From: Streptomyces hyaluromycini
GTDB lineage: Bacteria > Actinomycetota > Actinomycetes > Streptomycetales > Streptomycetaceae
Length of the DNA stretch: 64,000 bases
Reading direction: 5' to 3'
NCBI RefSeq assembly: GCF_002217755.1
Contig: NZ_BCFL01000018.1
Location: 682,001-746,000, forward strand
The notes under the pieces are model-generated. The model saw only the letters and a program-made list of their open reading frames with translations, was not told the DNA's origin and did not search any database. Position 1 is the first letter of the stretch, and each line of letters opens with the position of its first letter. The position numbers were made by a program, and so were the translations under genes. Positions 41,583 through 50,589 of this stretch are shown here, piece after piece.

Positions 41583-43652
41583 GTGTTGAACAGCAGTAAG
41601 CACACGGAACTGGCGAACCACGCGTGGTCGGTCGCCGACCTCCTGCGCGGCGACTACAAGCAGTCCGACTACGGCAAGGTGATCCTGCCGTTCACGGTGC
41701 TGCGGCGCCTGGAGTGCGTCCTGGCTCCGACCAAGGACAAGGTCCTGGAGGTCGCCGCCCGCTACGAGAACCAGGACATCAACCCCGACCGCTTCCTGCG
41801 CAAGGCGTCCGGCCACAGCTTCTACAACACCAGCACGTACACCCTGAAGGCCATCACGGGCGACGCCTCACACGCGGCGAAGTACCTCAACGAGTACTAC
41901 GGCGCCTTCTCCCCCAACGCGCGGGAGGTCCTGGAGCGGTACGACTTCGCCCAGCAGATCAAGCGACTGGCCGCGGCGGACCTGCTGTACCAGGTGGTCG
42001 GGCGGTTCGCCGACCTCGACCTTCGGCCGGTGAAGAGGGACGAAGACGGCGAACTCGTGCTCGGCGAGAACGGCAAGCCGATCGAGATCGTCACCAACCA
42101 TCAGATGGGCTACATCTTCGAGGAACTGATCCGGCGCTTCGCCGAGCAGTCCAACGAGACGGCCGGTGAGCACTTCACACCGCGGGAAGTCATCAGGCTG
42201 ATGGTCAACCTGCTCGTCGCACCGGACACCGACGCGCTGGCCCTGCCGGGCACCGTCCGCACGGTCATGGACCCGGCCTGCGGCACCGGCGGCATGCTCA
42301 GCGCGGCCGAGGAGCACATCACCGCCCACAACCGGGACGCCACGGTCAAGGTCTTCGGCCAGGAACTCAACCCCGAGTCCTGGGCCATCTGCCGGTCGGA
42401 CATGATGATCAAGGGCCAGGATCCGGAGAACATCAAGTTCGGCAACTCCTTCAGCGACGACGGCCACGCCGACGCCACCTTCGACTACCTGCTGGCCAAC
42501 CCGCCGTTCGGCGTGGAGTGGAAGAAGGTCAAGGACGCGGTCGAGGACGAACACGAACGCCTCGGTGACAGCGGGCGGTTCGGGGCCGGCCTGCCGCGCA
42601 TCAACGACGGGTCGCTGCTCTTCCTCCAGCACATGATCTCGAAGATGAAGCCGGTGGACGCGTCGGGGGCGGGCGGCAGCCGCATCGCGATCGTCTTCAA
42701 CGGCTCCCCGCTGTTCACGGGGGCGGCGGAGTCGGGTGAGTCCAGGATCCGGCAGTGGATCCTGGAGAACGACTGGCTGGAGGGCATCGTCGCCCTGCCC
42801 GACCAGCTCTTCTACAACACCGGTATCTCCACGTACTTCTGGGTGCTCAGCAACCGCAAGGCCAGGGACCGGCGCGGCAAGGTCGTCCTGCTGGACGCGC
42901 GCGACTACTGGCGCAAGATGCGAAAGTCGCTCGGCGACAAGCGCAAGGAACTGGGCGAGCAGCACATCTCCGAGATCACACGGCTCTACACGGAGGCGCT
43001 GGCGGTCGTCGACGCGGCGAAGAAGGGCGGCGGCCACGACCTGGCCGACCGCGCCGGGAAGGTCAAGGTCTTCCGCAACGAGGACTTCGGCTACCACCGG
43101 ATCACCGTCGAACGGCCGCTGAAGCTCCGCTTCGAGGTGACGGAGGAGACGCTGACGGCCCTCACCGCGTCCAAGCCGATCACACGGGCCACGGACGCGG
43201 AGGCGTTCGCGGAGGCGTTGCGCCCACTGGTCGGCAAGTCCTGGACGACGAAGTCCGACGCGTGGATCGACCTCAAGGACGCGGTCGTCGCGGCCGGCCG
43301 GTTGTGGCCGACGGGCGCACCGTTCGGCAAGGCGCTGCGGGAGGTGGTCGGCGTGCGGGACCCGGGGGGTGAGGTCCAGTACATCAAGGGCGAGAAGGAA
43401 CCCGATCCGGAGCTGCGGGACTACGAGAACGTTCCGTTGGAGGAGGACGTGGAGGAGTACTTGCGGCGGGAGGTGCTGCCACATGTTCCGGATGCGTGGA
43501 TCGACCACAGCAAGACGAAGATCGGGTACGAGATCCCGTTCACGCGGCATTTCTATGTGTACAAGCCGCCGCGGCCGTTGGGGGAGATCGACGCGGAGCT
43601 GAAGGCTCTGGAGGGCGAGATTCAGGCGCTGCTTGGGGAGGTGACGGGATGA
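41583..43652 (+). CDS. hsdM: Type I restriction-modification system, DNA methylase subunit
   Basis: A 689-residue HsdM. The N-terminal helical HsdM_N domain is seen in ELANHAWSVADLLRGDYKQSDYGKVILPFTVLRRLECVL. SAM motif I is DPACGTGGMLSAAEEH (about 230) and the catalytic NPPFGVEW lies at about 306. The usual GEHFTPREVIRLMV precedes. It methylates adenine within the sequence chosen by HsdS and also forms part of the restriction complex with HsdR. GTG 41583 has GGAAGGA upstream. It is the first gene of hsdM-hsdS-AAA-DUF4276-hsdR; its stop overlaps the hsdS start in ATGA. Confidence 0.96.
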   Translation: MLNSSKHTELANHAWSVADLLRGDYKQSDYGKVILPFTVLRRLECVLAPTKDKVLEVAARYENQDINPDRFLRKASGHSFYNTSTYTLKAITGDASHAAKYLNEYYGAFSPNAREVLERYDFAQQIKRLAAADLLYQVVGRFADLDLRPVKRDEDGELVLGENGKPIEIVTNHQMGYIFEELIRRFAEQSNETAGEHFTPREVIRLMVNLLVAPDTDALALPGTVRTVMDPACGTGGMLSAAEEHITAHNRDATVKVFGQELNPESWAICRSDMMIKGQDPENIKFGNSFSDDGHADATFDYLLANPPFGVEWKKVKDAVEDEHERLGDSGRFGAGLPRINDGSLLFLQHMISKMKPVDASGAGGSRIAIVFNGSPLFTGAAESGESRIRQWILENDWLEGIVALPDQLFYNTGISTYFWVLSNRKARDRRGKVVLLDARDYWRKMRKSLGDKRKELGEQHISEITRLYTEALAVVDAAKKGGGHDLADRAGKVKVFRNEDFGYHRITVERPLKLRFEVTEETLTALTASKPITRATDAEAFAEALRPLVGKSWTTKSDAWIDLKDAVVAAGRLWPTGAPFGKALREVVGVRDPGGEVQYIKGEKEPDPELRDYENVPLEEDVEEYLRREVLPHVPDAWIDHSKTKIGYEIPFTRHFYVYKPPRPLGEIDAELKALEGEIQALLGEVTG

Positions 43653-44818
43653 CTGATCGTCTCCCATTGAGGCGCATTGCCCGCCTGGCGTATGGGGACG
43701 CGCTTTCTGCGGACATTCGCGTCGAAGGCAAGTACGCAGTCGTGGGATCAGGTGGCACGTCTGGAACTCACAACTCCCGTAATTTCCGGGCTCCGGGAAT
43801 CGTCATCGGCCGAAAGGGTAGCTACGGCTCCATTCACTGGGTTCCCGGCGGCGGATTCGCCATCGACACCGCGTATTTCATTGATGAGACATGCACATCG
43901 GCGGATCTCCGCTGGCTCTATTACGCACTCCAAGCAGTGGATCTACGTGGAGTGTCGCAAGACGTTGGCGTTCCTGGGCTATCCAGGGAGTCGGCCTACC
44001 AGGTACTGCTACCTGCAGCACCGTCACTGGAGGAGCAGCACCGCATCGCCGACTTCCTCGACGCCGAAACCTCCCGCATCGATGAAGTCACCAATGCGAT
44101 GCAGTCAGAGATTGGTTTGCTTATCCAGCGCCGGGTGCAGACCATCGATCGGATTTGGGGGCACGTCAACAGCGTCCCTCTCATGAGGCTCGGATATGCG
44201 ACCAGCCTCGTGACAAGCGGATCACGCGGATGGAGTGACTATGTATCCGATTCGGGCGCACTCTTCTTCCGCAGCGCCAATCTTCGACCTGACAGAATCC
44301 AACCAAAGCTGACAAATTCAGTCTATGTTCAGATTCCCTCCGATTCTGCAACAGAGGCCACCAGGGCACGCATCACTGACGGCGACGTCCTGGTGGGTAT
44401 CACAGGCGCAAATTGCGGCTGGGTCGCACTCGCGAATGGTGCGGTCGCTGGCGGATACGTAAGCCAGCATGTCTGTTTGGTACGCCCGGACAGGCACCGA
44501 ATCAGCAGCAAGTGGCTTGCATACCTCATCGCTTCGCGATCAGTGCAGGACAGACTTATGGGCAGTCAGTACGGCGGGACCAAGACCCAATTGTCGCTTC
44601 CAGACATTCGCGATCTACGCGTACCAGTCATTCCTATTGCGGATCAGGAGAAGCTGAGCGGCGAGATCACACTGCAAGTCAACCGGATCGACAGCCTGCG
44701 CAGTCTAAGATTCCGTCAGCTCGACCTCCTCGCCGAACGCCGCCAAGCCCTGATCACCGCCGCCGTCACCGGTCAGATCGACGTGTCCACCGCCAGTGGA
44801 CGAGGGATCGAGGAATGA
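43649..44818 (+). CDS. hsdS: Type I restriction-modification system, specificity subunit
   Basis: A 389-residue HsdS with two target-recognition domains. The first ends in LPAAPSLEEQHRIADFLDAETSRIDEVTNAM, the second in VPVIPIADQEKLSGEITLQVNRIDSLRSL; both tails are the conserved helical spacers that bind HsdM. Middle motifs DGDVLVGITGANCG and YGGTKTQLSLPDIR are typical. It dictates the bipartite DNA site. The recognition domains are visibly poorer in G+C than all neighbouring genes, a usual sign of exchange of specificity domains. ATG overlaps the hsdM stop; the AAA gene starts 7 bases after the hsdS stop. Confidence 0.95.
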   Translation: MTDRLPLRRIARLAYGDALSADIRVEGKYAVVGSGGTSGTHNSRNFRAPGIVIGRKGSYGSIHWVPGGGFAIDTAYFIDETCTSADLRWLYYALQAVDLRGVSQDVGVPGLSRESAYQVLLPAAPSLEEQHRIADFLDAETSRIDEVTNAMQSEIGLLIQRRVQTIDRIWGHVNSVPLMRLGYATSLVTSGSRGWSDYVSDSGALFFRSANLRPDRIQPKLTNSVYVQIPSDSATEATRARITDGDVLVGITGANCGWVALANGAVAGGYVSQHVCLVRPDRHRISSKWLAYLIASRSVQDRLMGSQYGGTKTQLSLPDIRDLRVPVIPIADQEKLSGEITLQVNRIDSLRSLRFRQLDLLAERRQALITAAVTGQIDVSTASGRGIEE

Positions 44819-44825
44819 TCGCGCC

Positions 44826-46067
44826 ATGAGTGCCGCCGTGCCCCACCGCCCGTTGCCGTTCATCACCCGTGTCCGGATCGAGAACTACAAATCCATCGCT
44901 CATTGCGACGTGACTCTCGGCCGGTTCACCGTGCTGCTCGGGCTGAACGCCGCAGGTAAGTCGAACTTCCTCGATGCCCTGCGCTTTGTCCGCGACGCGT
45001 TGGCGAACGGCCCGGCCGAGGCCGTGGCGATGCGCGGCGGGTGGGAGGAGGTGCTGCGCCGGGTCCCTGAGCCGGCAATCTCCTGCACGATCGGGCTGGA
45101 GTTTCATCTGCCGACGATCGCCCATGACGGGGAGCCCTGGGTAGGGCGGTACGAGATCACCCTCGCACCGGCGACAGCCACCAGGCGGGGGCGAGACGCG
45201 GGGTCCGGTGTCCGTGTCCAGCGTGAGTTCTGCGAAATGCGTCACCCTGGTGCCAAGGGCGGGACTGACGCCGAGCGATTCCTGGTGCGAGACCGCGCGG
45301 AAACGGGACGTCGTCTGAAGCTGCTGAGGCTTTCACGAATGTCTGGCACAGAGGCGTTCGGTGACCTTCACGAGACTCTCGCGGAGATGTTTTTCTACAG
45401 CCCTGACCTGTCCAGCCTTCGTAAGGCCCGCCCCAACCCCGTGTTCTTCGAAGGCCTGGGCGAAGAAGGCGGCGACCTCGGCCCGGCCTTGGCCGCGCTC
45501 GGGGAGCAGGAGCGTCACCGCGTCTCGCAGTACCTGGGGGCGATCGTGCCCGGAGTCGTGGAGGTCGGTCCCACCGACCCCGCCGCCGACTACATCGCGG
45601 CGCGGATCAGCTTCGCCATCGACGGCGAGAGCGAACCGCACGTCTTCCGGGCCGAGTCCATGTCGGAAGGGACTATCCGAGCGATCGGTCTGCTGACCGC
45701 ACTCTTCCAACCCGCTGCCCGCGAAGGCTGGATCCCACTCATCGCCATCGAGGAGCCCGAGTTGGCGCTGCACCCACTCGCGGCCGGAGCCCTCTACGAC
45801 GCGCTCACGGAAGCAAGTGAGCACGTACAGGTCCTTGCCATCACGCAGAGCGCGGAACTGTTCGACCGTAAGGAGGCCGATCTGTCGGCCATCCGCGTGG
45901 TCGCCGCCGAGCACGGGGTGACAGTGATCGGCGAGGTGGACCCCGTAAGCCGGTCGATCGTCGCCGACGGCCTGGCCACCACGGCCGAACTGCTGCGCTC
46001 CGACCAACTGCGCCCGGTCGTCGAACCCCCAGCCCGACCGGACGAGCAACCGGAGGCTGAGGAGTGA
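44826..46067 (+). CDS. AAA ATPase embedded in type I operon (OLD/AAA_21 type)
   Basis: A 413-residue ABC/OLD-like ATPase. N-terminal FITRVRIENYKSIAHCDVTLGRFTVLLGLNAAGKSNFLDAL holds Walker A (GLNAAGKS, about 42). A signature-like MSEGTIRAIGLLTAL and Walker B WIPLIAIEEPELALHPLAAGAL follow near the end. The usual switch THS is TQS here (VQVLAITQSAEL), so the His is replaced by Gln. Such ATPases pair with TOPRIM-type effectors (for example OLD-Gabija- and PARIS-like systems). The next gene, DUF4276, overlaps it by 4 bases (GTGA), so the two are a unit. ATG 44826 is the best start; the frame is open 10 codons upstream inside hsdS. Confidence 0.9.
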   Translation: MSAAVPHRPLPFITRVRIENYKSIAHCDVTLGRFTVLLGLNAAGKSNFLDALRFVRDALANGPAEAVAMRGGWEEVLRRVPEPAISCTIGLEFHLPTIAHDGEPWVGRYEITLAPATATRRGRDAGSGVRVQREFCEMRHPGAKGGTDAERFLVRDRAETGRRLKLLRLSRMSGTEAFGDLHETLAEMFFYSPDLSSLRKARPNPVFFEGLGEEGGDLGPALAALGEQERHRVSQYLGAIVPGVVEVGPTDPAADYIAARISFAIDGESEPHVFRAESMSEGTIRAIGLLTALFQPAAREGWIPLIAIEEPELALHPLAAGALYDALTEASEHVQVLAITQSAELFDRKEADLSAIRVVAAEHGVTVIGEVDPVSRSIVADGLATTAELLRSDQLRPVVEPPARPDEQPEAEE

Positions 46068-46678
46068 ACCAGCCGAGAGTCACGATCGCCTCCGTCGTCG
46101 AAGGCGAGGGCGAGATCAGCGCGCTGCCCGTCCTCCTCCGGCGGCTGATGTACGAGGCGGAGATCTGGGACGCCGACATCCAGCCGCCCTTCCTGGTCGA
46201 CCGTGGCCGACTCGTCCGGCCAGGCGGCGTGGAAAACGCAGTAGAAGCCCAGGCGCGACGCGTACCCGCCGACCACCCGGGCGGCATTCTGGTCGTGATC
46301 GACGCCGACGACGACTGCCCGGCCAGCCTCGGGCCTGCGCTCCTGGCCAGGGCCGAGGACACCCGCTCGGACCGCCGCACGGCAGTCGTCCTCGCGAACC
46401 GGGAGTTCGAGGCCTGGTTCCTCGCCTCAGCGCCCTCACTCGGCGGCCGGGCGGGGCTAGCCGAAGACCTGGAGGTCCCGGCCGACAGCGAAACACGACG
46501 CGACTGCAAGGGCTGGCTGACCCACCACCGTGAGGACGGGGTGCGGTACCGCCCCCGCGTGGACCAGCCGGCCCTGACCCACGCCATCGACCTCGACCTT
46601 GCCCGCGCCAACTCACCGTCCTTCGACAACTTCTGCCGTGACATCACGTTCCTGATCACCGGAAAGCGGGGGGAATAG
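46064..46678 (+). CDS. DUF4276 protein, TOPRIM-like effector candidate
   Basis: A 204-residue DUF4276 protein. The N-terminal strand-turn SVVEGEGEISALP supplies an acidic motif (Glu 13-17), VVIDADDD (Asp 80-84) supplies the acidic pair, and ANREFEAWFL (about 111-120) is the family's signature, reminiscent of RloB-type proteins. This pattern is consistent with a TOPRIM-like metal-dependent fold. DUF4276 proteins usually accompany AAA ATPases; the ATPase gene just before overlaps by four bases. Likely role: effector released or activated by the ATPase on phage infection (inference). The gene ends 6 bases before hsdR. Confidence 0.85.
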   Translation: MNQPRVTIASVVEGEGEISALPVLLRRLMYEAEIWDADIQPPFLVDRGRLVRPGGVENAVEAQARRVPADHPGGILVVIDADDDCPASLGPALLARAEDTRSDRRTAVVLANREFEAWFLASAPSLGGRAGLAEDLEVPADSETRRDCKGWLTHHREDGVRYRPRVDQPALTHAIDLDLARANSPSFDNFCRDITFLITGKRGE

Positions 46679-46684
46679 CAGCTC

Positions 46685-49600
46685 ATGTCCGTCCACGACG
46701 AAGCAGCCTTCGGAAACGCCATAGTCGCCGCCTTGCTTGAGCGCGGTTGGACTGAGGGAAACAAGCACGACTACCGACCCCAACTCGGCCTGGACACCGC
46801 CCAGCTCACCGAGTTCATCGGCAGGACCCAGGCCGACGACTGGGCCGAACTGATCGCCCTCTACGGCGACGACGCCAACGCCGCCCAGGCCGGGTTCGCC
46901 AAGCGCGTGGACCAGGCGATCGGAACCGACGGCGTCCTGGACGTCCTCCGCAAGGGCGTGAAGGACCACGGCATCCTGATCAGGCTCGCCTACTTCAAGC
47001 CGTCGCTCGTCGCCTCGGACGCCGTCCTGGACGACTACCGGGCGAACCGGCTGACCTTCGTCAAGGAGTTGCAGTACGCGGCGAAGCAGGCGGACAAGGG
47101 CAACGAGTTGGACCTCACCCTTTTCCTCAACGGAATCCCGCTGGCGACCGCCGAGTTGAAGAACGCCCTCACACGGCAGGGGGCGGAGCAGGCCAAGGAG
47201 CAGTACCGACTCAAGCGGGACCCCACCGAGCTGATCTTCGCGCGCCGCGTCATCGCGAACTTCGCCATCGACACCGACGTGGTCTACGTCGCGCCCGAGC
47301 TGCGCGGCAAGCTCACACGGTTCCTGCCGTTCAACACCGGCTCGGAAGGCCCGGGGAAGCCCGGCGGCGCGGGGAATCCGGAGCCCACCGTCCCCGGGAC
47401 GTACGCGACTTCCTACCTCTGGGAGCAGATCTGGGAGCGGGACACCTGGCTCGACCTGATCGAGCGGTTCGTGCACCTCAGCAAGGAGAAGGGCCCGGAC
47501 GGGCGGACGCGGAAGAAGCTGATCTTCCCGCGCTACCACCAGTGGGACATCGTCACGAAGCTCACCGGCCACGCGGCCCGCCACGGCGCCGGTCACAACT
47601 ACCTCGGCATGGCCTCCGCCGGTTCCGGCAAGTCGAACACCATCGGGTGGCTGGCTCATCGCCTGTCGTCGCTGCACACGCCGACCAACCCCGCCGAGAT
47701 CGACCCCGACGCCCTGGCCGATGGCCTCAAGCCCGGTGCACCCGTGTTCGACAAGGTCGTGATCATCACCGACCGCCGCAATCTCGACGCCCAACTCCGC
47801 GAAACCGTCGGCAGTTTCGAGAAGAACGCCGGTCTGGTCGTGAAGATCGACGAGAAGCACGGCGCGAAGTCGGAACAGCTCGCCAAGGCACTGTCCCGCG
47901 AGACCGGGAAGATCATCACGGTCACGCTGCACACTTTCCCCGCCCTCATCGACTACCTGCGCCGCAGTCCGACCGAGATACAGGGCCGCAACTTCGCGAT
48001 CATCGTGGACGAGGCGCACTCCTCCCAGTCCGGCGACGCGGCGACAGCCGTACGCGCGGCACTGCGTGACCTCGGCCTGGACTCCGACTCCGACGACGCC
48101 GGGGCAACCAAGGTGGAAGCAGAGGCGGCCACCACCGACGCCAAGCTCATCCGCAAGGCCACCCAGCGCGGCAAGGCCTCCAACCTGTCCTACTTCGCGT
48201 TCACGGCCACGCCCAAGGCCAAGACCCTCGAACTCTTCGGCACCCTGGACACCGTCAACGGCAAGCCGGCGTACGTCCCCTTCCACACGTACTCGATGCG
48301 CCAGGCCATCGAGGAAGGGTTCATCCTCGACCCCCTGCGTACCTACGTCACGTACGACACGTACTGGAAGCTGGTGAACAAGAACCCGGACGAACGCGAG
48401 GTGGACCCGTCCAAGGCGAATCCGCTGCTCGCCCGGTACGCGCTCACACACGACTCCACGGTAACCCAGCAGGCGCAGGTGATCGTCGAGCACTTCCGCA
48501 CGCACACCGCCGGCCGACTCGGCGGGCGCGCCAAGGCCATGGTGGTGACGGCCTCCCGGCACAGCGCCGTGCAGATGGCCCGCGCGATCAGGAAGTACGT
48601 CGGCGACAACGCTTACGCCGACCCCGGCGTCCTGGTCGCGTTCTCCGGCAGCCTGACGTACGACGGCGAGGAGACGACCGAGCCGAAGGAGAACGGCGGG
48701 CTGGCCGAGTCCGCGCTGCCGAAGGCGTTCGCGTACACGCGCAAGGACGACAAGGCCGTGCGCACCGGCGGGACGGCGACTCAGCGCGAGTACCGCATCC
48801 TGGTCGTCGCCGAGAAGTACCAGACCGGCTTCGACCAGCCGCTGCTCACCACCATGTACGTGAACAAGAAGCTCGCGGGCATCAGCGCCGTCCAGACCCT
48901 CTCCCGGCTGAACCGCACCGCAGACCGCAAGTCGCAGGCGGACCTCGCCGTACTGGACTTCGTCAACGACGCCGAGGACATCAAGGAGTCCTTCCGCCCG
49001 TACTTCGAGGAGGCCAACACCCTTCCCTCCGACCCCAACCTCCTCTACATCGCGCAGAGCCAGGTCATGCAGCCCGACATCCTCGTCGAGGAGGAGATGC
49101 GGGAGTTCGCGGACGCCTATCTGGCAGCCGAGGAGAAGGCGGCGGGCTCGGCCGCCCGCTGGGAGAGGCTCCACGCGGAGCTGTACCGGCAACTCGCCCC
49201 CGCCGTCGGGCGGTTCACCGACCTGCTGGACCGCAGGGACGAGGCGGGCGACCCCGACGAGGAAGCCGCCGAGGCCGCCGAGAAGTTCCGCGCGGATCTC
49301 AACGACTACGTACGGAAGTACGGCTTCCTCTCGCAGATCGTGCCCTACCGCGACGCCGACCTCGAATGCCTCTACCTGTACGGCCGCCACCTGCTCAACC
49401 GCCTGCCGCGACGCGGTGACGGCGGTGTCGACATCGGGGACGTCGACCTCAGTCATCTGCGCATCCAGAAGACCGGCGAGCACGACCTCACCCTGACCTC
49501 CGAGGGAGCGGCGGAGCTGCGCGGCTTCGGCGAGGGCGCGGGCGGCGCCAAGGAGCAGGAGAAGTCGCTCCTGTCAGAGCTGATCGAGAAGTTCAACGAC

Positions 49601-49888
49601 AAGTTCGGCACCGACTTCAGCGATCAGGACGTGATCACGCCGTTCTCCGAGGCGAAGGCGGACCCGAAGGTCCGCGCCGCCGCGGTCAACGACGAGGAGA
49701 ACTTCGGACTCGTCTTCGACGAGGTCTTCGAGGACAAGATGGCCGAACACATCGACACCATCGCCGACATGGGACGCCAGTACTTCAGCCACGACGACAG
49801 CTTCAAGCAGTCGCTCAACCAGAGTGCGCGCCGGGCGGCCTGGCGGATGATCCGCCGGGAGGAGAACATCGACGACGAGGCGGCCTGA
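46685..49888 (+). CDS. hsdR: Type I restriction enzyme, R subunit
   Basis: A 1,067-residue HsdR. The N-terminal nuclease (HSDR_N) is visible in LDLTLFLNGIPLATAELKNALT, with the ExK of a PD-(D/E)xK site at about 156-158. The helicase motor follows: Walker A MASAGSGKSNTIGWL (about 312), DEAH in IIVDEAHSSQSG (about 442), motif III YFAFTATPKAKTLELFG, and later motifs KYQTGFDQPLL and LSRLNRTADRKSQ. It translocates DNA and cuts unmethylated targets together with HsdM and HsdS. ATG 46685 follows the DUF4276 stop closely, so all five genes form one transcript. The C terminus is an acidic helical region that binds the methylase core. Confidence 0.95.
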   Translation: MSVHDEAAFGNAIVAALLERGWTEGNKHDYRPQLGLDTAQLTEFIGRTQADDWAELIALYGDDANAAQAGFAKRVDQAIGTDGVLDVLRKGVKDHGILIRLAYFKPSLVASDAVLDDYRANRLTFVKELQYAAKQADKGNELDLTLFLNGIPLATAELKNALTRQGAEQAKEQYRLKRDPTELIFARRVIANFAIDTDVVYVAPELRGKLTRFLPFNTGSEGPGKPGGAGNPEPTVPGTYATSYLWEQIWERDTWLDLIERFVHLSKEKGPDGRTRKKLIFPRYHQWDIVTKLTGHAARHGAGHNYLGMASAGSGKSNTIGWLAHRLSSLHTPTNPAEIDPDALADGLKPGAPVFDKVVIITDRRNLDAQLRETVGSFEKNAGLVVKIDEKHGAKSEQLAKALSRETGKIITVTLHTFPALIDYLRRSPTEIQGRNFAIIVDEAHSSQSGDAATAVRAALRDLGLDSDSDDAGATKVEAEAATTDAKLIRKATQRGKASNLSYFAFTATPKAKTLELFGTLDTVNGKPAYVPFHTYSMRQAIEEGFILDPLRTYVTYDTYWKLVNKNPDEREVDPSKANPLLARYALTHDSTVTQQAQVIVEHFRTHTAGRLGGRAKAMVVTASRHSAVQMARAIRKYVGDNAYADPGVLVAFSGSLTYDGEETTEPKENGGLAESALPKAFAYTRKDDKAVRTGGTATQREYRILVVAEKYQTGFDQPLLTTMYVNKKLAGISAVQTLSRLNRTADRKSQADLAVLDFVNDAEDIKESFRPYFEEANTLPSDPNLLYIAQSQVMQPDILVEEEMREFADAYLAAEEKAAGSAARWERLHAELYRQLAPAVGRFTDLLDRRDEAGDPDEEAAEAAEKFRADLNDYVRKYGFLSQIVPYRDADLECLYLYGRHLLNRLPRRGDGGVDIGDVDLSHLRIQKTGEHDLTLTSEGAAELRGFGEGAGGAKEQEKSLLSELIEKFNDKFGTDFSDQDVITPFSEAKADPKVRAAAVNDEENFGLVFDEVFEDKMAEHIDTIADMGRQYFSHDDSFKQSLNQSARRAAWRMIRREENIDDEAA

Positions 49889-49933
49889 CCCGCCCGGCCT
49901 TCCGTCCCCTCCCTGCCGACCACTCCCCCCTGG

Positions 49934-50347
49934 TCAGCCTCCCTGGCGGAACGAGAGCCCCGCGATCACGGACGTTCCGCGCATGGGGCGGGGCCGGACG
50001 GTCCAGGCAGTGGCGAGGCCTTCGACGAGGATCAGGCCCCGGCCGCTCTCGGAGTCGGCGTCCGGGTGCGCCAGAGCGGGCTTGCCGGCACCCGGGTCGG
50101 AGACGGCCAGCCAGTAGTGGCCGTCGGCCGGCCACAGAACGAGTTCGATGAGGTCCTCGTCCTCCCGGTACGCGCCGTGCCGAATGGCGTTGGTGACCAG
50201 TTCAGAGGTCAACAGGCCCAGGTCGTCGCCAAGGTGAGGACGGAGAGCGTCCGGCAGCACTTCGACGACGGCGTGCCGGGCCCGCCGTACGGAGGCGGGC
50301 TGGGCAGGGAAGCGCCAGTGAGCGGGTACGAGGGGGATCTCGGGCAT
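49934..50347 (-). CDS. HATPase_c_2 ATP-binding protein (RsbW-like anti-sigma type)
   Basis: A 137-residue ATP-binding protein of the RsbW/SpoIIAB-like class. N box LTSELVTNAIRHGA, G1 box VSDPGAGKPA and G2 box SGRGLILVEGLA are clear. Such small HATPase proteins are abundant in Streptomyces and commonly lie divergent from XRE-DUF397 pairs of the WhiJ type; some act as anti-sigma factors by serine phosphorylation. ATG 50347 (MPEIPLVPAHWRF) has GGAG 11 bases upstream; the open frame extends 35 codons further. Divergent from the XRE gene at 50590, leaving about 240 bases for control. Converges on hsdR. Confidence 0.9.
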   Translation of the reverse strand: MPEIPLVPAHWRFPAQPASVRRARHAVVEVLPDALRPHLGDDLGLLTSELVTNAIRHGAYREDEDLIELVLWPADGHYWLAVSDPGAGKPALAHPDADSESGRGLILVEGLATAWTVRPRPMRGTSVIAGLSFRQGG

Positions 50348-50589
50348 GGCGAACTCCACGACTCTGTGAGGGGTTTGGGGTCGCCGGTGGCCTACCGCCC
50401 TGGTCGCGGACACACCCGTCCCAGGGCGGACGGGCATGCTCACGCGGTGCACTTCCGGCGTTGCGGTGTGTAGCGTGCACGGTACTCACAGTAGGGCAAC
50501 GGGGGTACATGTGCTACCAAGTCCCGAAGGTCCGTTGGAACGAACTTCGCTTCGCGGCAAACTGAGCCGCACGCGACGAGAGGGAACCG

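Noticed and set aside
44826-46678. Calling the embedded pair a PARIS system
   Set aside because: PARIS uses an AriB effector of the DUF4435 type; this partner is DUF4276-like and shorter. The resemblance is of architecture only.
46613-49483. Long minus-strand frame opposite hsdR
   Set aside because: Shadow of a GC-rich gene; hsdR on the plus strand has all helicase motifs.
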